This document shows, in pieces, positions 12,909 to 24,183 of a stretch of 64,000 bases of DNA (its first letter is position 1; each line of letters opens with the position of its first letter). This DNA is from Capitella teleta (Eukaryota > Annelida > Polychaeta > Capitellidae), in the NCBI GenBank assembly GCA_000328365.1, contig KB310993.1, positions 358,153 through 422,152 of the forward strand, in the 5' to 3' direction. A program made the position numbers and the translations under genes. A model generated the notes under the pieces. It saw only the letters and a program-made list of their open reading frames with translations. It was not told the origin of the DNA and did not search any database.

Positions 12909-13486
12909 TCTAGATGTTAGGGCTTGAAGTCTTAATTTGTACAACATTATGCAATAGATCGCTGACCTTGAGAACAACGACTTTGACCTTTTGTTATTGT
13001 ATAGCGATGCAGTGTAGAAATACAATTGGTGAAAGTTATACAGAGCTAATTTGTGTTCATGGTATCATGAACATTCATGGTCTTCAAAATCATGAAAGGT
13101 TGCTGTTATTTTCGGACAGCCTACAGGCCCATTTTATTTTATCACATTGGGTGTATCTAATAGCTCATTATGTTCAACGACATAAAAAGTGTCATTCCAA
13201 GGCTTGTATTTAAAGACACAATGTCTGGTACGTCAGATAGGTGTATATTTTAACTACGGGTAACTTTGCAGATAGCTTCCCTTGCGGTATAACAATTACT
13301 AAATTTTCCCAATGAGGAGATACGCAATTGTCCTATTTTCGAAAGTATAGGACCAATATCAAGTATGATATGGAAACTTTTCGGCAACCAGAAAATAAAC
13401 AAAACAGGAATACAAAATGCAACTTAATTTTCGTTCATTATATTTAAGGGTTCAATAACTTGCACGGGCATGCATGCTGGGTGATT

Positions 13487-13667
13487 TTATCTGAACCCAA
13501 TGTTGATGGCCACCGTGTCTTCTGTAGTATTCTGGCTGATGACGCTGAAGCAACCGCCGCCTCCGAAGTGGATCTCAGCAGACATGAAGTAATCTACAGG
13601 CATCATTCGACCAGATGGGTTCACGGAACCCAGAGTGAAGAATTTGCCACAAAGTCCTTTTCCTTTC
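13487..13667 (-). other. Possible orphan coding exon 3' of the chitinase gene
   Basis: A minus-strand segment with an acceptor-like TTAAGTTTAG before 13667 reads openly for 59 codons to a TAA at 13487-13489. It encodes peptides such as GLCGKFFTLGSVNPSGRMM and AEIHFGGGGCFSVISQNTT. Base composition is more coding-like than the surroundings. The entry phase (one base before the first full codon) matches the end of chitinase exon 8 (14744), so an alternative terminal exon is conceivable; a one-in-three phase match proves little. No domain recognised. Confidence 0.3.
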
Positions 13668-13847
13668 CTAAACTTAACCGCAGGAGAGTATTATGGCTAT
13701 ATGCTGATCACTATTCTTCTATTCTATTATTCGTCTCACTATTCTTCGATCGACCATAATCTTCTCTTTCTAAATTTTATCAAATTGTCTTTTACTTTGA
13801 CTTTAACTGCCATGTGAATAGAATAGTATAAATCAATTGAATTCGTA

Positions 13848-13853
13848 TTTATT
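13848..13853 (-). terminator. Candidate polyadenylation signal of chitinase
   Basis: AATAAA on the minus strand about 140 bases past the chitinase stop codon, a normal distance for a 3' UTR. Confidence 0.5.
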
Positions 13854-13992
13854 TACACAGCAAGATGAACAAAGCAAAAAGGGGAAATACGCGGGGTTAT
13901 AATGAGGATTACAAGTCAGTTCATGTACACATGTTTTGATGACGTCACTTCACACATTTCACAGACACAGAAAAATCCAAGTCTCCTGATAT

Positions 13993-16364
13993 TTAAGCCG
14001 GTACAGCACCCACAGTGTTGATAAGGTAATTGATAAAGCTGTCAATTGCGTCGGTTGGTTCGTTGTCTATGTCGTTCATCTCGTTGTAAGGTGGGTTGAC
14101 GAAAGCGACCGGAACGTAGAACACTTGTTGCCTCGTCTGTCGGAAGAGCTCACTGGAAACGATCGCCCTGCGCTTCTGGTCAAAGAAAAGGGGCACCATG
14201 GCCGTTTGCGGGGTTGGGGGAATGTTGGCGGTCGGGGGCATTGGGTAGGGCATTACGTAGATGGCATCGTTATCGGCTGCAGCCGGCACAAGATTCTCTG
14301 GCGTCATTATATCGAAAATAGCTGTTGGTTCAGCTGGTTTGTCTTCTTGGCGTCGTCCGCACATTGAGCCATCCATGTCCAGAGTGCAAAAGCCATTTTG
14401 GTCGCTGAAGTAGGTTCCAGATGGGCAAGAGAGCATGCGCATGATGTGACCTTGAGAGCATTCTAGGTAGTTGTGGCAATCTGAAGGTAATGACACGTAA
14501 CCATGGCTACGGGACATGCACGCCATTTTGTCCGCTGAAATGAATTTAAATAACAGTGTGTTTTTGTTTTTTCAATAGCACAGCATACCATCAGTCATTA
14601 ATTTTTGTTTCTTTGGTCTATCGGCTTGTGTCCGTGGGCGGTTGTGGTGTTGATGGTGCGATTGTCTTGTTGGTTGAATTCTCTGAACCGGACTAAAGGA
14701 CGAAAGAAGTCTGTTTTTATTCGGTCAAAATCAATTTACTTACGTAGGGACTGGTGTTGGCGTAGGTGTGGGTGATGGCGCTCTGATAATTTCGTTGCTA
14801 ATGTGTGTGTTGACTCCAAGTTCTTCGTTGATTGCTCGGAGGAGTGGAAAAGTCGGTCCTCCACAACTTCCTGTTTTGTCGTCCAGATCCAGAGCCCACA
14901 CCATGACGCCTCCGAAGCCATGGTCTTTGATCCATCTCGTCTAAGAGAAGAGAAGTCTCACAGTAATAAAAAATGTCTTATTGTGTTTGTCTACCTTTAG
15001 TTTCAAACTATTCTCGTCGTCAAAACCAACCCACTGGTCACCGATGACCGCGTATGGTACTTGTTGGTCCTCGATCCAAAATACCTGCGCACCTTTCTTA
15101 ACAAAAGTGCATACCTGCAATTGAAATGTACACACATTTACGTTGGAGGTCGCTTCAAACTAACTTCATAAAATGACAGGTAGCCTTCTTCTTGGGTGTA
15201 CTTCCCTGCTTTGCCTCCTGATTTGGCCGGTGCACCCAGAGAATTCTTCGACTTGTCTCTTAGGGTGAATGAGCGGGCGTACAGGGGTAACCCTATGTTG
15301 AGTTTACTTGGGAGAGCTCCTTGTGTCACCCAGTAGGATGCCGCGTATTCCTGGTAGAAAGTTAAAAATACTCTTGAGGTTTAGCAAATGGATATTTGTC
15401 GAGTGGCTAACCAAGTTGAGGTAAGCCTCATCACCGGTTTCGTCCCGGTGGGCATAAAGAGGACAGTTGTGACCTGTTTTCTTCTCCCATTTGCCGTGGA
15501 AGTCATAGGTCATGATGTTGATGAAATCCAGGTATCTTCAAGGACAACACTTAAGGAGATGCACGACCTTGTTATTGACTCACTTGGATATAAAAGCCAC
15601 GTCATACCCAGCGTCTATTTTGAATTTCCCAGCTGCCACAGCAGCTGTGAGCAGCAGACGTGGTTTGCCAGTCACCATAGATTCTTTTGTGTATCCATTG
15701 GCCATTTCCTGTTGCAGAATCTCTAAGTACGAGTAGGTTCAATCATACTTCAATTCACCTGAACCAGCTTAGAGAAACGCCACTTGTCCTCAGGCGGACT
15801 GCCCCTGGCAGCCGGATACTCGAAGTCTAAATCCAAACCATCAAAGTTCCACTTTCTCAAGAATTTGATGCTATGTTTTGTAAACTCTGCTCTATTGGAG
15901 GCTGACTGGAGCATCTTTGTCATCTTGGAAGTGCCAAAGTTCCAACCGCCAACGCCAAGAATAGTCACCAATCTTGGATTCCTCTTCTTTAACCCCGTAA
16001 ACCGTTCGTACCTTTTGGAATCAAGAGAGTTTGATTAACCAATATTTCTTTAAACCCGTATGTTCTTCTTACATTCCGTCCATCCAGTCAGTGCTCTCGT
16101 CATTCCATTCAAAGGCCTTCAAGTCATTGCCAGACATCGTAGCAAAGGCGAATATTAAATGGGTGCAGAGTTCCACTGGGACGTCCTCAGGAACAAAACG
16201 ACCCGGTCGCGTGCGGTACTGCGCCCAGTTTGTATAATAACACACCCGCCTGTACATGCATTGGGACTCTGCAGTGATGCATCTTGTACAACCCTGTTAA
16301 AGTTGATCATGTACCCACCTGTAATCAAAGCAGCTAAAATCACAAACAAGAAAGCGAACTCCAT
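13993..16364 (-). CDS. Secreted GH18 chitinase with CBM14 and long tail, 10 exons, 625 aa
   Basis: Exons (5' to 3'): 16364-16315, 16249-16073, 16011-15759, 15720-15584, 15535-15412, 15350-15165, 15114-14995, 14940-14744, 14680-14589, 14534-13993. A signal peptide of about 17 residues leads straight into the GH18 barrel ([12 protein letters not shown]). The catalytic motif DGLDLDFE is intact at 133-140, with the acid Glu at 140, the same number as in human chitotriosidase. [20 protein letters not shown] and [12 protein letters not shown] follow. A Thr/Pro/Gln/His linker joins a six-Cys chitin-binding type 2 domain (Cys 451-504). After it comes a tail of about 120 residues with no domain I know. 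The enzyme should cleave chitin in the gut lumen or another extracellular site. Exons 4 and 9 use acceptors ending AGAG, chosen because the upstream AG breaks the frame. Confidence 0.93.
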
Positions 16365-18236
16365 CGCGAGAAGCCTGAAAGTTTCAGGTAAGTTGATAGT
16401 TCCTATGATTTTATCTTAAATTTAAATATAATTCCATGTCAAAAGTGAGTAAAAGAAAGTCCTAGTTGTTCTCGTGTGAACAGACTGAGTGAAGATGGCG
16501 GACGGCAGCAGACCACTCGGAGAAATGAAGCGCAGGAAACAGATGTCATAGAAATCAGAGGTCATTTACTCGAAGATCGAACTGTGACACCTGCGTACCC
16601 CGAGGCTCTCAAATTATTCCTAGCACCGCAGTATTCCACTCTTCAACTGATGACGTAATAATTGAAATTGACGTCACAAGAAAGACACTACAAAAATTTT
16701 TAGATGCTGGTCAGCTTCTGGGAATGAATTCTGGATCGCCAGGTGTGAATGTTACGTGACCACCTGGCCCTGATGTTAAGTGATTTATACTGTCTTGAGA
16801 ACAAGAAGTTGCAAGTTCGAGGTAACAAGATCGTACCTGTGTTACAAAAGAATGCATTTAATTAACATACAACCTGTTTGTTATTAGTGGAGAAGGTCTA
16901 CTACTAAATTACCAGTACGTGATGCTTTTATCTAATTAGTATAATTAATAATTAAAGCATTCTTCACTCAGTCTAGGATTGGTCTTTTGGATTTGGAGTA
17001 TTCTGGACCCGAAGCCATTGTTGTCAGTCAAGTTCTACCTGTGCATAAATTAGTGTGAGAACAGTTGGTTCCACGACTAGCCATTTATCCTTGAAGCATC
17101 TTTTTTTTCTTCTTTAATTTTGTGTTTGAACTTCACTTGTACATTGTGCCTGAGGTGATTGGATTTTTAATTGCTGAACGGATGCATAAACACTGTTTGA
17201 GTGCACTTTCTGACCTCACGAATCTTAAACAATTTATAAAAATTGTGTCATTCATAATTTCATAATAATATCACGTTTCGCAATCCTACATGGCACATAT
17301 TATAATTAGATTGAGCTCAGATTACGTGTTTACCGAGCATAAAGACAATACTACATAATTATACCACATCTTCCATTGATTGCGCTAATAATGTGTTGCA
17401 GTTTAAGAGCAGTTAAAAAGGCTTCGTTTGTGTTTCATGGCTGCAGTGAAATCGACATGTGTGTCAATTTCAGTTTTCCGCAGAGCACAACAGAGAAGTT
17501 GCCTTTGGTTTTCACCCAAAACAATCGCCGAACAAAAGACGTGTCGATTTCATTTTGTGCATGAATAATCTCCTTCCAAGCGTGTTCATTTCATTCATAA
17601 CCAATTTCAATCAAATTTGACATAGGCCTACACTGTAGATGGTCTAGAATATTAAAATTGTAGGAGGCTGATGTCACATCGCCGGCTGTGTGGTTTGTTC
17701 TGTGTTTCTGATGTTCATTTGCTCGAATTCCAGTTCGTAAAATCAGAGCAAGCAACAGTCAGAGCACATAAATAATTATTAAAGCAGAGCGGTCCCCTTG
17801 AACCGTGATGGGTTGTTGCCCAAAGAATGGCGTTCAATTTGGCACTAACACACAAAAATAAATTAACAAAAAAACAAAACCAAAAAACAAACCAAAAAAA
17901 GAACAAACAAACAAACAAAAACAAACAAACAAACAAACAAACGTATCATGGAACTTTACTCAGTTTGATTCAGTCTATGATGAATCAACTGGAATTAGGG
18001 CATCATGGTTATGATAACGACTACTTAGTCACAAGTATGTAATATGTATCAGATTTCCCCAAAATCAAAATCAAATACATGTACATCCAATTATATCAAT
18101 TAACTCAAAAATAAGTCGAATAACACGTGACATTTCAGTATTTGTTCCACATTTATTGTGTGTCCAAAATGATATCAACACAATCTTCTCCTTTATTTTT
18201 CGGGGAGTACAATTTTTTGTTTCAATGCTCTGCAGT
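16365..18236. other. Intergenic; (CAAA)n repeat at 17868-17941
   Basis: Lies between two divergently placed 5' and 3' ends on the minus strand. It should hold the chitinase promoter and the 3' UTR of the membrane-protein gene. AATAAA on the minus strand at 18192-18197 and 18152-18157 are candidate polyadenylation signals for the latter. Otherwise only a CAAA-type simple repeat is visible. Confidence 0.5.
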
Positions 18237-20174
18237 TTATTTCTCCTTCTTTTTTGTTCCATTGATATACCTGGCCGTCAAACTACCCGTCCTGGGCAAC
18301 ACGGCATTCGCTCGCTCGAAATAAGCGATCTGTTGCTTCCAAGTTCCGCCAGTGACGTCAGAGGGTCGAATACTCTTCTCTACATTTTTGGTTTCAACCT
18401 CAGCAGTTATTTCCTCGGCAATTTGCTGATGCTGCGGAATGGAACATTCCCTGGTCATGTGTTGTTTTTCGGGGGGAGCAAGTAGGAATGGTTTGCGGAC
18501 AGTGATGCTTCCCTTCCGAGGAAGGACAGCCCCGGATGACACAACCGCCTCGTCATTTGTTTTGCGGCTCGGAACATTCGAGAACTTCTCATCTGTAATT
18601 GTGATGTGCTCTGTGTGTTTTGGCTTGATGACTGGCGATGGGGACTCCGGGGGTGGGGGAGGCAAGACCTCCTCTTGCCGCCTCAGTAATAGGTCACCCG
18701 GAGTCTTCGCACTCGGTTCGCTATGGGTGTTGATCTCGGCATAGAAAAGACTTCTGGTGGTGAGGCTTCCTTTTCGAGGGAGTAGTACCGCTGGGTTTGA
18801 ATGAATGCCGCTAACACTTGGAACTGGTACTTGCTGATATCGGTCACGTATCGAAGCGTTTTCTGAATCGCGGGGTTCATCGTTCAACTTTTCTTTTTTG
18901 TCCTCATCCAACTTCCCTGTCACAACCTCGTTGATTGAGTGCCTCTTGGTGAGATCCTGTATGATGTTATGCTGTGTAGACGTTGGCATTCCCTCTGCCT
19001 TCAATGCACCAGTCATGGGTGAGTATAGCTCGTTGTTGAGTGCTCTTCCGTTGCAACCGACAACACTGGAGGCGCCCTGGATTGAGGAAGCTGACCCACG
19101 CTGTCGATTCACTACGCTGGCTGCATTATCCCCTTCAGGTATCTTTGAAATACTCAGAGAAAATGCTTCCGTGTTCCTCCTATTAACACGGTCAGTACTT
19201 GGAGAGACAGCTAAATCACCTTGGTTATTACTTCCATCGTGGTGAAGTTTTGTTGCTGATGTTAATGGGAGGAGTTTTTGTGTGCTTTCTGTGCTTCTCT
19301 TTGTCATGATACCGCTCGTGCTTGCTTTTGTGTTATTCTTGATGGAACAATCTGAGATCTTGCCAGATTTACTTGCGGTTTTTGGTAGCAATGTCCCTTG
19401 TTCATCCACCATCTCATTGGCGTATGTTTCAGTTTTTAAAGTTACTCCATCGAGTTGGCTTGATGAATTTTTAGCTCTTTGAGTGGATAATTGTCCAGCA
19501 TACATACTATCACGTTTTGTTCCTTTTAAACTATGAGCACTGCGGGTGGACAATAGACCAGTATAACTATCGCGTTTCCTCTCACTTTCTTCGCCAACCT
19601 GAGATGCGTCGATCAATACACCCTCAGGGAGCATTGCCCCCTGTTTGGCTTCATCCGTGCCTCTATCGTCGGTGACTGCACCACGCTTGTCTTCGTCTAT
19701 GCTGTACTGGGGTAGTTCTTCGAGCACACTGTTCATTTCACGAGAGGCCTGGCGAGTAGCTGCTGCATCCACGTCATCCATAACACCGCCAGACGGGGAA
19801 GTCACCGGGAAATCGGCTCCTGAACCCTGTTTTCCTTTATTCGCTTCCAACCAAGAATTGGAAAACCTCTCAAATTTATGGTGTTTTTCTTCGTCAGTTA
19901 GATGAACACTCCCCGTCAATTCATTCACGGTTGGTGTACCAGGTTTGCCGTCCTTGCTGCTGGGCCTTGCATACGATGACATCTCAATCAGAAGCAGCGT
20001 GAAGAGGCAGAAGCAGAGGACTAATGCAAGAATCCCAAGGGCTACCAGGGTGGTCGGTGATGGAACGCTTGTGGCGGTGTCGAGGGGAGGAATGACTGGC
20101 AGGACGAACTTGATCCTTGATGACGAAGTGTTGATTTCTTCGGTTGTGTTGTGTGGGTCAATTTCCATTTTCAA
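18237..20174 (-). CDS. Unrecognised intronless single-pass membrane protein, 645 aa
   Basis: One uninterrupted frame from ATG to stop. The short N-terminal region carries two N-glycosylation sequons (Asn 9 and Asn 15), then a hydrophobic segment at about 42-64, so the N-terminus is probably outside and the long tail inside. The tail is polar, low-complexity and probably disordered. It holds internal repeats: AVLLPRKGSLTTR near 462, AVLPRKGSITVR near 549 and AVLPRTGSLTAR near 624. It also has a KRDS-Y-x-G-LST-RA unit present twice in the first half, and a Pro run (LPPPPPESPSP) near 504. The RKGS and KRDS boxes look like basophilic kinase sites, and the Pro run like an SH3/WW/EVH1 ligand. I do not recognise the family. 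Lack of introns among intron-rich neighbours could mean retroposition or a young gene. Confidence 0.75.
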   Translation of the reverse strand: MKMEIDPHNTTEEINTSSSRIKFVLPVIPPLDTATSVPSPTTLVALGILALVLCFCLFTLLLIEMSSYARPSSKDGKPGTPTVNELTGSVHLTDEEKHHKFERFSNSWLEANKGKQGSGADFPVTSPSGGVMDDVDAAATRQASREMNSVLEELPQYSIDEDKRGAVTDDRGTDEAKQGAMLPEGVLIDASQVGEESERKRDSYTGLLSTRSAHSLKGTKRDSMYAGQLSTQRAKNSSSQLDGVTLKTETYANEMVDEQGTLLPKTASKSGKISDCSIKNNTKASTSGIMTKRSTESTQKLLPLTSATKLHHDGSNNQGDLAVSPSTDRVNRRNTEAFSLSISKIPEGDNAASVVNRQRGSASSIQGASSVVGCNGRALNNELYSPMTGALKAEGMPTSTQHNIIQDLTKRHSINEVVTGKLDEDKKEKLNDEPRDSENASIRDRYQQVPVPSVSGIHSNPAVLLPRKGSLTTRSLFYAEINTHSEPSAKTPGDLLLRRQEEVLPPPPPESPSPVIKPKHTEHITITDEKFSNVPSRKTNDEAVVSSGAVLPRKGSITVRKPFLLAPPEKQHMTRECSIPQHQQIAEEITAEVETKNVEKSIRPSDVTGGTWKQQIAYFERANAVLPRTGSLTARYINGTKKKEK

Positions 20175-21490
20175 TCGACGACATTTTTATCCTTCTAGAT
20201 GTGCGCTTAGTGGAGATGAGTGGAAACTGAATTTCTTGATAATCTTTCACTCTTCAGCTTCCGCACTTCCGGTAGAACTCGTAAATTTTTTGCGCCCCTT
20301 TATATCCATGGCAACATAATCTAAGGGCCATCGCGGAACCCACAGTGTTAAAAAAATATACATATATAATTAATGATATTAATAATATATTATTGGAGTT
20401 GATTAGGTCCGGTAAACAAAAAGAAAGAAGCTATTTAAACATGTAAAACGTTAAACAGATTCAATTATGATCGTTAGAATTTTGCATTGAGTGCGATATG
20501 ATAGATCTAAAAGGCTAAAATGCTTCGAACGTCAAACGCAACGATTAATCGTTTGGTGTTCGATAAATAGTTGTTAAATGGTTCATAAACTGTCTGGAAA
20601 ACAGGCCCCGATTTCATCAAATTAAATTTCATTGGATCGCGGATTGTCTGAATTTTCGACACGCATAGTAACAACCACCAATGCTCGTGTCTTCCTATAG
20701 CTCTCTTGCAAATAACGGACTGACTGCATCATTACTTTCGAGGTCAACAACTCTACCGCTTCCCCATTTTTTTATTAACTGATAAAAAGACACTTAACTC
20801 TGGCACTCGGCCAACGGACCCTCGAAGAGAAGAATACACTTTTTAAATTGTAACAAGAGATGAAAATATTAATGGGGCAAATGGGATGCGGACCTCAGTT
20901 GAAAGGAATATGCACTGAATACAGCCCCGGATTTACATAAAACAATTTGATATACATGTACATGTATTTATGCTTTGCAGAGTATTTCGATTCCTTTTAA
21001 TTCGATATTCTTCTCTTTATTCTTTTCTTTTCCCCCCCTTTTTTTTTCAAGTCACCAGGACAGAGTTTCATTCAGAGGTGACTCGAAATTTCACGTTCAT
21101 CTAGCTAGTAATGCCCTTTTTTTTCTCTCTCTCTTTTTTTTTCTCGAAAAAAAGATGTGTTGCGTCTTTGAAATATAACGTTAGTGTCATCTGCAAACAG
21201 AATGAAGAAAAGGAGGTTGTAGAGACGTTTGTCACATCACTAACATACATGAAATTATAACAGAAAGAACAATTGACTCGGAATGGATGCATGTTGTACT
21301 GAGTGGAAATTAGTTTTCACAATTGAGTCATCTTGTGCGTTAGCAAGCGGATCTTTCATAATATCTTGAATGATATAGATATCGACTGCTTTTTAATTCC
21401 TGAGATTAAGGAGGCAGTAGATGACCCAAATATATGCAGCAGTGACCCAGAACAGATCCGGCGTAACAGCATGTATACTCCTACTGAAAA

Positions 21491-21660
21491 GGTAGTCCTT
21501 GGACTACCATTCCTAACAATTTATCTGGCAATAGTAGTCCTAGTAGGGCTACCTAATCCTAGCTATGTAAAATATACTTTCTATGTAGCGAAAGCTAGGA
21601 CTATCTATCCCGGGGGACTATACAATCTGTTACAGCAAACACAGGGCCTATAGTCCGGGT
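21491..21660. repeat. Cluster of short inverted repeats sharing TAGTCC
   Basis: Consecutive stem-loops: GGTAGTCC/GGACTACC at 21491-21508, GTAGTCC/GGGCTAC at 21534-21552, TCCTAGCT/AGCTAGGA at 21557-21600, and CCCGG..GACTATA/TATAGTCCGGG at 21609-21660. The core TAGTCC or its complement recurs in nearly every arm, which resembles the subterminal repeats of foldback elements. Confidence 0.6.
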
Positions 21661-21827
21661 GCTAATATAATCCAATATGCTTTTGAAGCATATCACTCAC
21701 AAAAAATTGAGTCATCTGCCAGTCTTCTCATATAGCATAGTGTGTAACATAGTGTGACATAGATGTAGAGAGCCAATTTCGTCTGTCCATGAGGAAAAAC
21801 TCGGAAAGATCGATCATGCGCCGATCA

Positions 21828-21907
21828 CAAATGCGCTTATTCCAACATTACTATACCCAAAGGATTGATTATCTTTGGGTATAGTAATGTTGGAATAAGC
21901 GCATTTG
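21828..21907. repeat. Perfect 35-bp hairpin with 10-base loop
   Basis: Arms 21828-21862 and 21873-21907 are exact reverse complements over 35 bases, with loop GATTGATTAT. No target-site duplication is obvious. It could be a recent foldback insertion or an RNA hairpin; a typical miRNA precursor would show more mismatches. Confidence 0.85.
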
Positions 21908-22392
21908 CAATCACGAAGAAAGTTCGAAATCCTTATGAGTTGAGGGGCACCCGAAATTATTTGACGACCAAGTCCTACCTGGAAGGCATCACAGCTTCGA
22001 GAAAGCGAGCGATCCACAGGACTGCATTATTAAATTTCAAGGTGGGTGATCTTCCGCTTCCTGCCTTTCCATTATATAATGATTCATTGGCCGAGGTAAT
22101 GCTGTATTATTTTTCTTATTCTCCTTCTCATGGTTCAATATACAGATCTGTTTTCTAATTTGTGTTTAGCTGCGGGAAGGTGCATTCAACTGCAGAGCAA
22201 TCAGGCGGAAAATGATTGAAGTTCCTGCTAGCCAACCAAGTACGAGTGCATCAATGGTCGAGGTTAAAGAGGCAGAGGCTACGTGTAGTGATTGATGACG
22301 AGGAGATGTTCTTGGCGTGAACAGGAATTTGCTGGTTCTCGTGGCAACCGTTCATTACGCTCAGATTGGCATTTCCGATGTGTACATGGCTA

Positions 22393-22427
22393 CGCTGGCC
22401 ATATGCGATCTCTGCATATGGCCAGCG
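22393..22427. repeat. Perfect 14-bp hairpin
   Basis: CGCTGGCCATATGC at 22393-22406 pairs exactly with 22414-22427 around the loop GATCTCT. A second small stem, AGAAATC/GATTTCT, follows directly downstream. Confidence 0.8.
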
Positions 22428-22898
22428 ATAGCTAGAAATCTCTCGATTTCTGCATCCCAGTATTTGGCTCATGGAGAGACAGAGTTCTGGTCAAGAACTT
22501 GCGCTACCTGTCTGAGGGAGTATACTGGTTCTGTGTACACACGTACTTTTCCTTGACCGGCCTCGATATGGCAGCTTCGATTGCTGCATCACTGATCGCA
22601 ATGCCACTCATGCAGTGCTCACCGATTTTTCACTCTAAAATATCCGATGAAACATTCTGAATATTGGCCAGTGCGCAAAGCCAATGTTCTTGCGGTCTTC
22701 GTAGGTCTGCTTTCGCTCAGCATCGAAATCACCATACCTCCAAGATATTCAGTATCCATAGCAATAGCTCCCGGGAGAAATATGCTGCCTCCGCACAATT
22801 CCACAGACCACTTTGCTCGGTGCAAATGAAGCATTCACAAAATTGCGTGCTTGCTTGGAATTTCTATTTCGGATCGCAGTATCTCTTCTTATTCAAAG

Positions 22899-22927
22899 AT
22901 TCTAGAGCTTCGGCGAGGCTCTAGAAT
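22899..22927. repeat. Perfect 10-bp hairpin
   Basis: ATTCTAGAGC and its reverse complement flank a nine-base loop. It belongs to the same hairpin-rich stretch. Confidence 0.75.
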
Positions 22928-23247
22928 CCTGGATGCATTTTCAGAGGACGCCACGGACCATAAACCCTCGCATTCCTTCCTTGATCCTCCTCCCTTTGAC
23001 GATGTTGCGTTGATCATCGCTTCAATATTATGACTAATTAGGGTTGCCTATATTCAGTCGGCTATAATTAATTTATGCGATACATAATTATATTTTTTTA
23101 TTTTATATGCATGTATTCATAATTATCAATTATAATGATGCCGACCTTAAGGTCAATGCCATAACGCATTGAATCTGTTATGACTTAAGGTGTGTTATGA
23201 TTGACAGAAATATAGATCGCGTCATTATGAACAAAATGAGATGCTGA

Positions 23248-23795
23248 AGGGTCTCACTAAAACACCTCAAACGAGTGTTTTGCCTCAACCGACGTTGTTG
23301 TGCCTCAAACGACTCAATGACTGTCGATCTCTCACACCCGAAAAACGATGAATACACAGTCTGTATGACTAAAGTTGTTTGTTTTTTTTTTAATAATATG
23401 TTACAATATAGCCTGGTCTTGCTTGAAACCAACATAAAAGGCTATCACGTGTCTCGTAATGATAATAGGAACGTAATGATTGCTGATTGTTGTTGCCACA
23501 TTCTGAGTGGGTGACCAGATTGCGTGTCATATTTTATCTCATTAGAAGCGGTTATTTCAGCATCGTGTCGGCCTATATGTAATTATGAGTAATTTTAAAT
23601 TACAAATAGTCTCCAAACACAGCCTTTCACAGTGCGTCATGATCGACCTTGAACTTGACACCGATTTCGTTTGAGGCACAACAAAGGATTTGGGAATTTG
23701 AGGTGTTTAGTAAGACCGTAGCTCCCCAAGGGTAGCGGAGTAGTTCCCACACACTGTGTGTGCACTACGCTACGGCTTGGGGAGCTAGTAAGACC
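23248..23795. mobile_element. MITE with about 75-bp inverted ends and 8-bp TSD
   Basis: The left end (from GGTCTCACTAAAACACCTCA at 23250) and the right end (reverse complement GGTCTTACTAAACACCTCA, ending 23795) are imperfect inverted repeats. Both contain TTGTTGTGCCTCAAACGA further in (left near 23296, right near 23668) and end near GTCGATC. The flanks carry GATGCTGA on both sides (23240-23247 and 23796-23803), an 8-bp target-site duplication as in hAT elements. The interior has no transposase, so the element is non-autonomous. The right terminus is interrupted by the insertion at 23719-23785. Confidence 0.8.
23719..23785. mobile_element. 67-bp palindromic insertion with 11-bp TSD, inside the MITE
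   Basis: A short, imperfect foldback beginning TAGCTCCCCAAG and ending CTTGGGGAGC, almost all of it stem. It is flanked by exact copies of TAGTAAGACCG at 23708-23718 and 23786-23796. That 11-mer is the terminus of the host MITE plus the first base of its own target duplication, so the foldback arrived second. Confidence 0.8.
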
Positions 23796-24183
23796 GATGC
23801 TGAGTACACATACTGCCTGCCGACTGACATTATTTTAAAATAATTAAATAGTGATACAAATTGTGGCAATTATTAATCATAACGCTCAGTCTTCTTGATC
23901 CGGAGCACTGACCATTTTTAACTTTTGCTCACGGAAACAATGAGACCAAACCGTATCCTTATAATCCTAGCATCTGAATTGATAGGACACCGGCGAATTT
24001 AACCATTTCGTTGACAAAAGAAGTTTGAGCGTAACTTACTTAGTTCGCAACTAGGCCTGGTAGTCCTCTATGCACATGGAACCTGAAAGGCTAAATTCCA
24101 GAATTGAAAGAATAACTTAGCTAGTGACTAAAGAAAAATATATTGTACAACAAGGAAATAGAAGAGCTATAGATTAAGATCAT

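Larger units (their letters stand above)
20175..23239. other. Intergenic, hairpin-rich, no supported gene
   Basis: Contains the 5' side of the membrane-protein gene and then about 3 kb without a convincing gene. An open plus-strand frame at 21865-22158 could splice (donor after 22096, acceptor before 22171) to a short Ser/Thr-rich end, but I recognise nothing in it and the minus strand of 22250-22850 is equally unclear. Several exact inverted repeats are listed separately; they may mark a dead transposon. Confidence 0.4.

Noticed and set aside
21865-22250. Two-exon plus-strand gene beginning inside the 35-bp hairpin
   Set aside because: The splice is plausible, but the product matches nothing and its start lies in the hairpin loop; listed only as part of the intergenic region.
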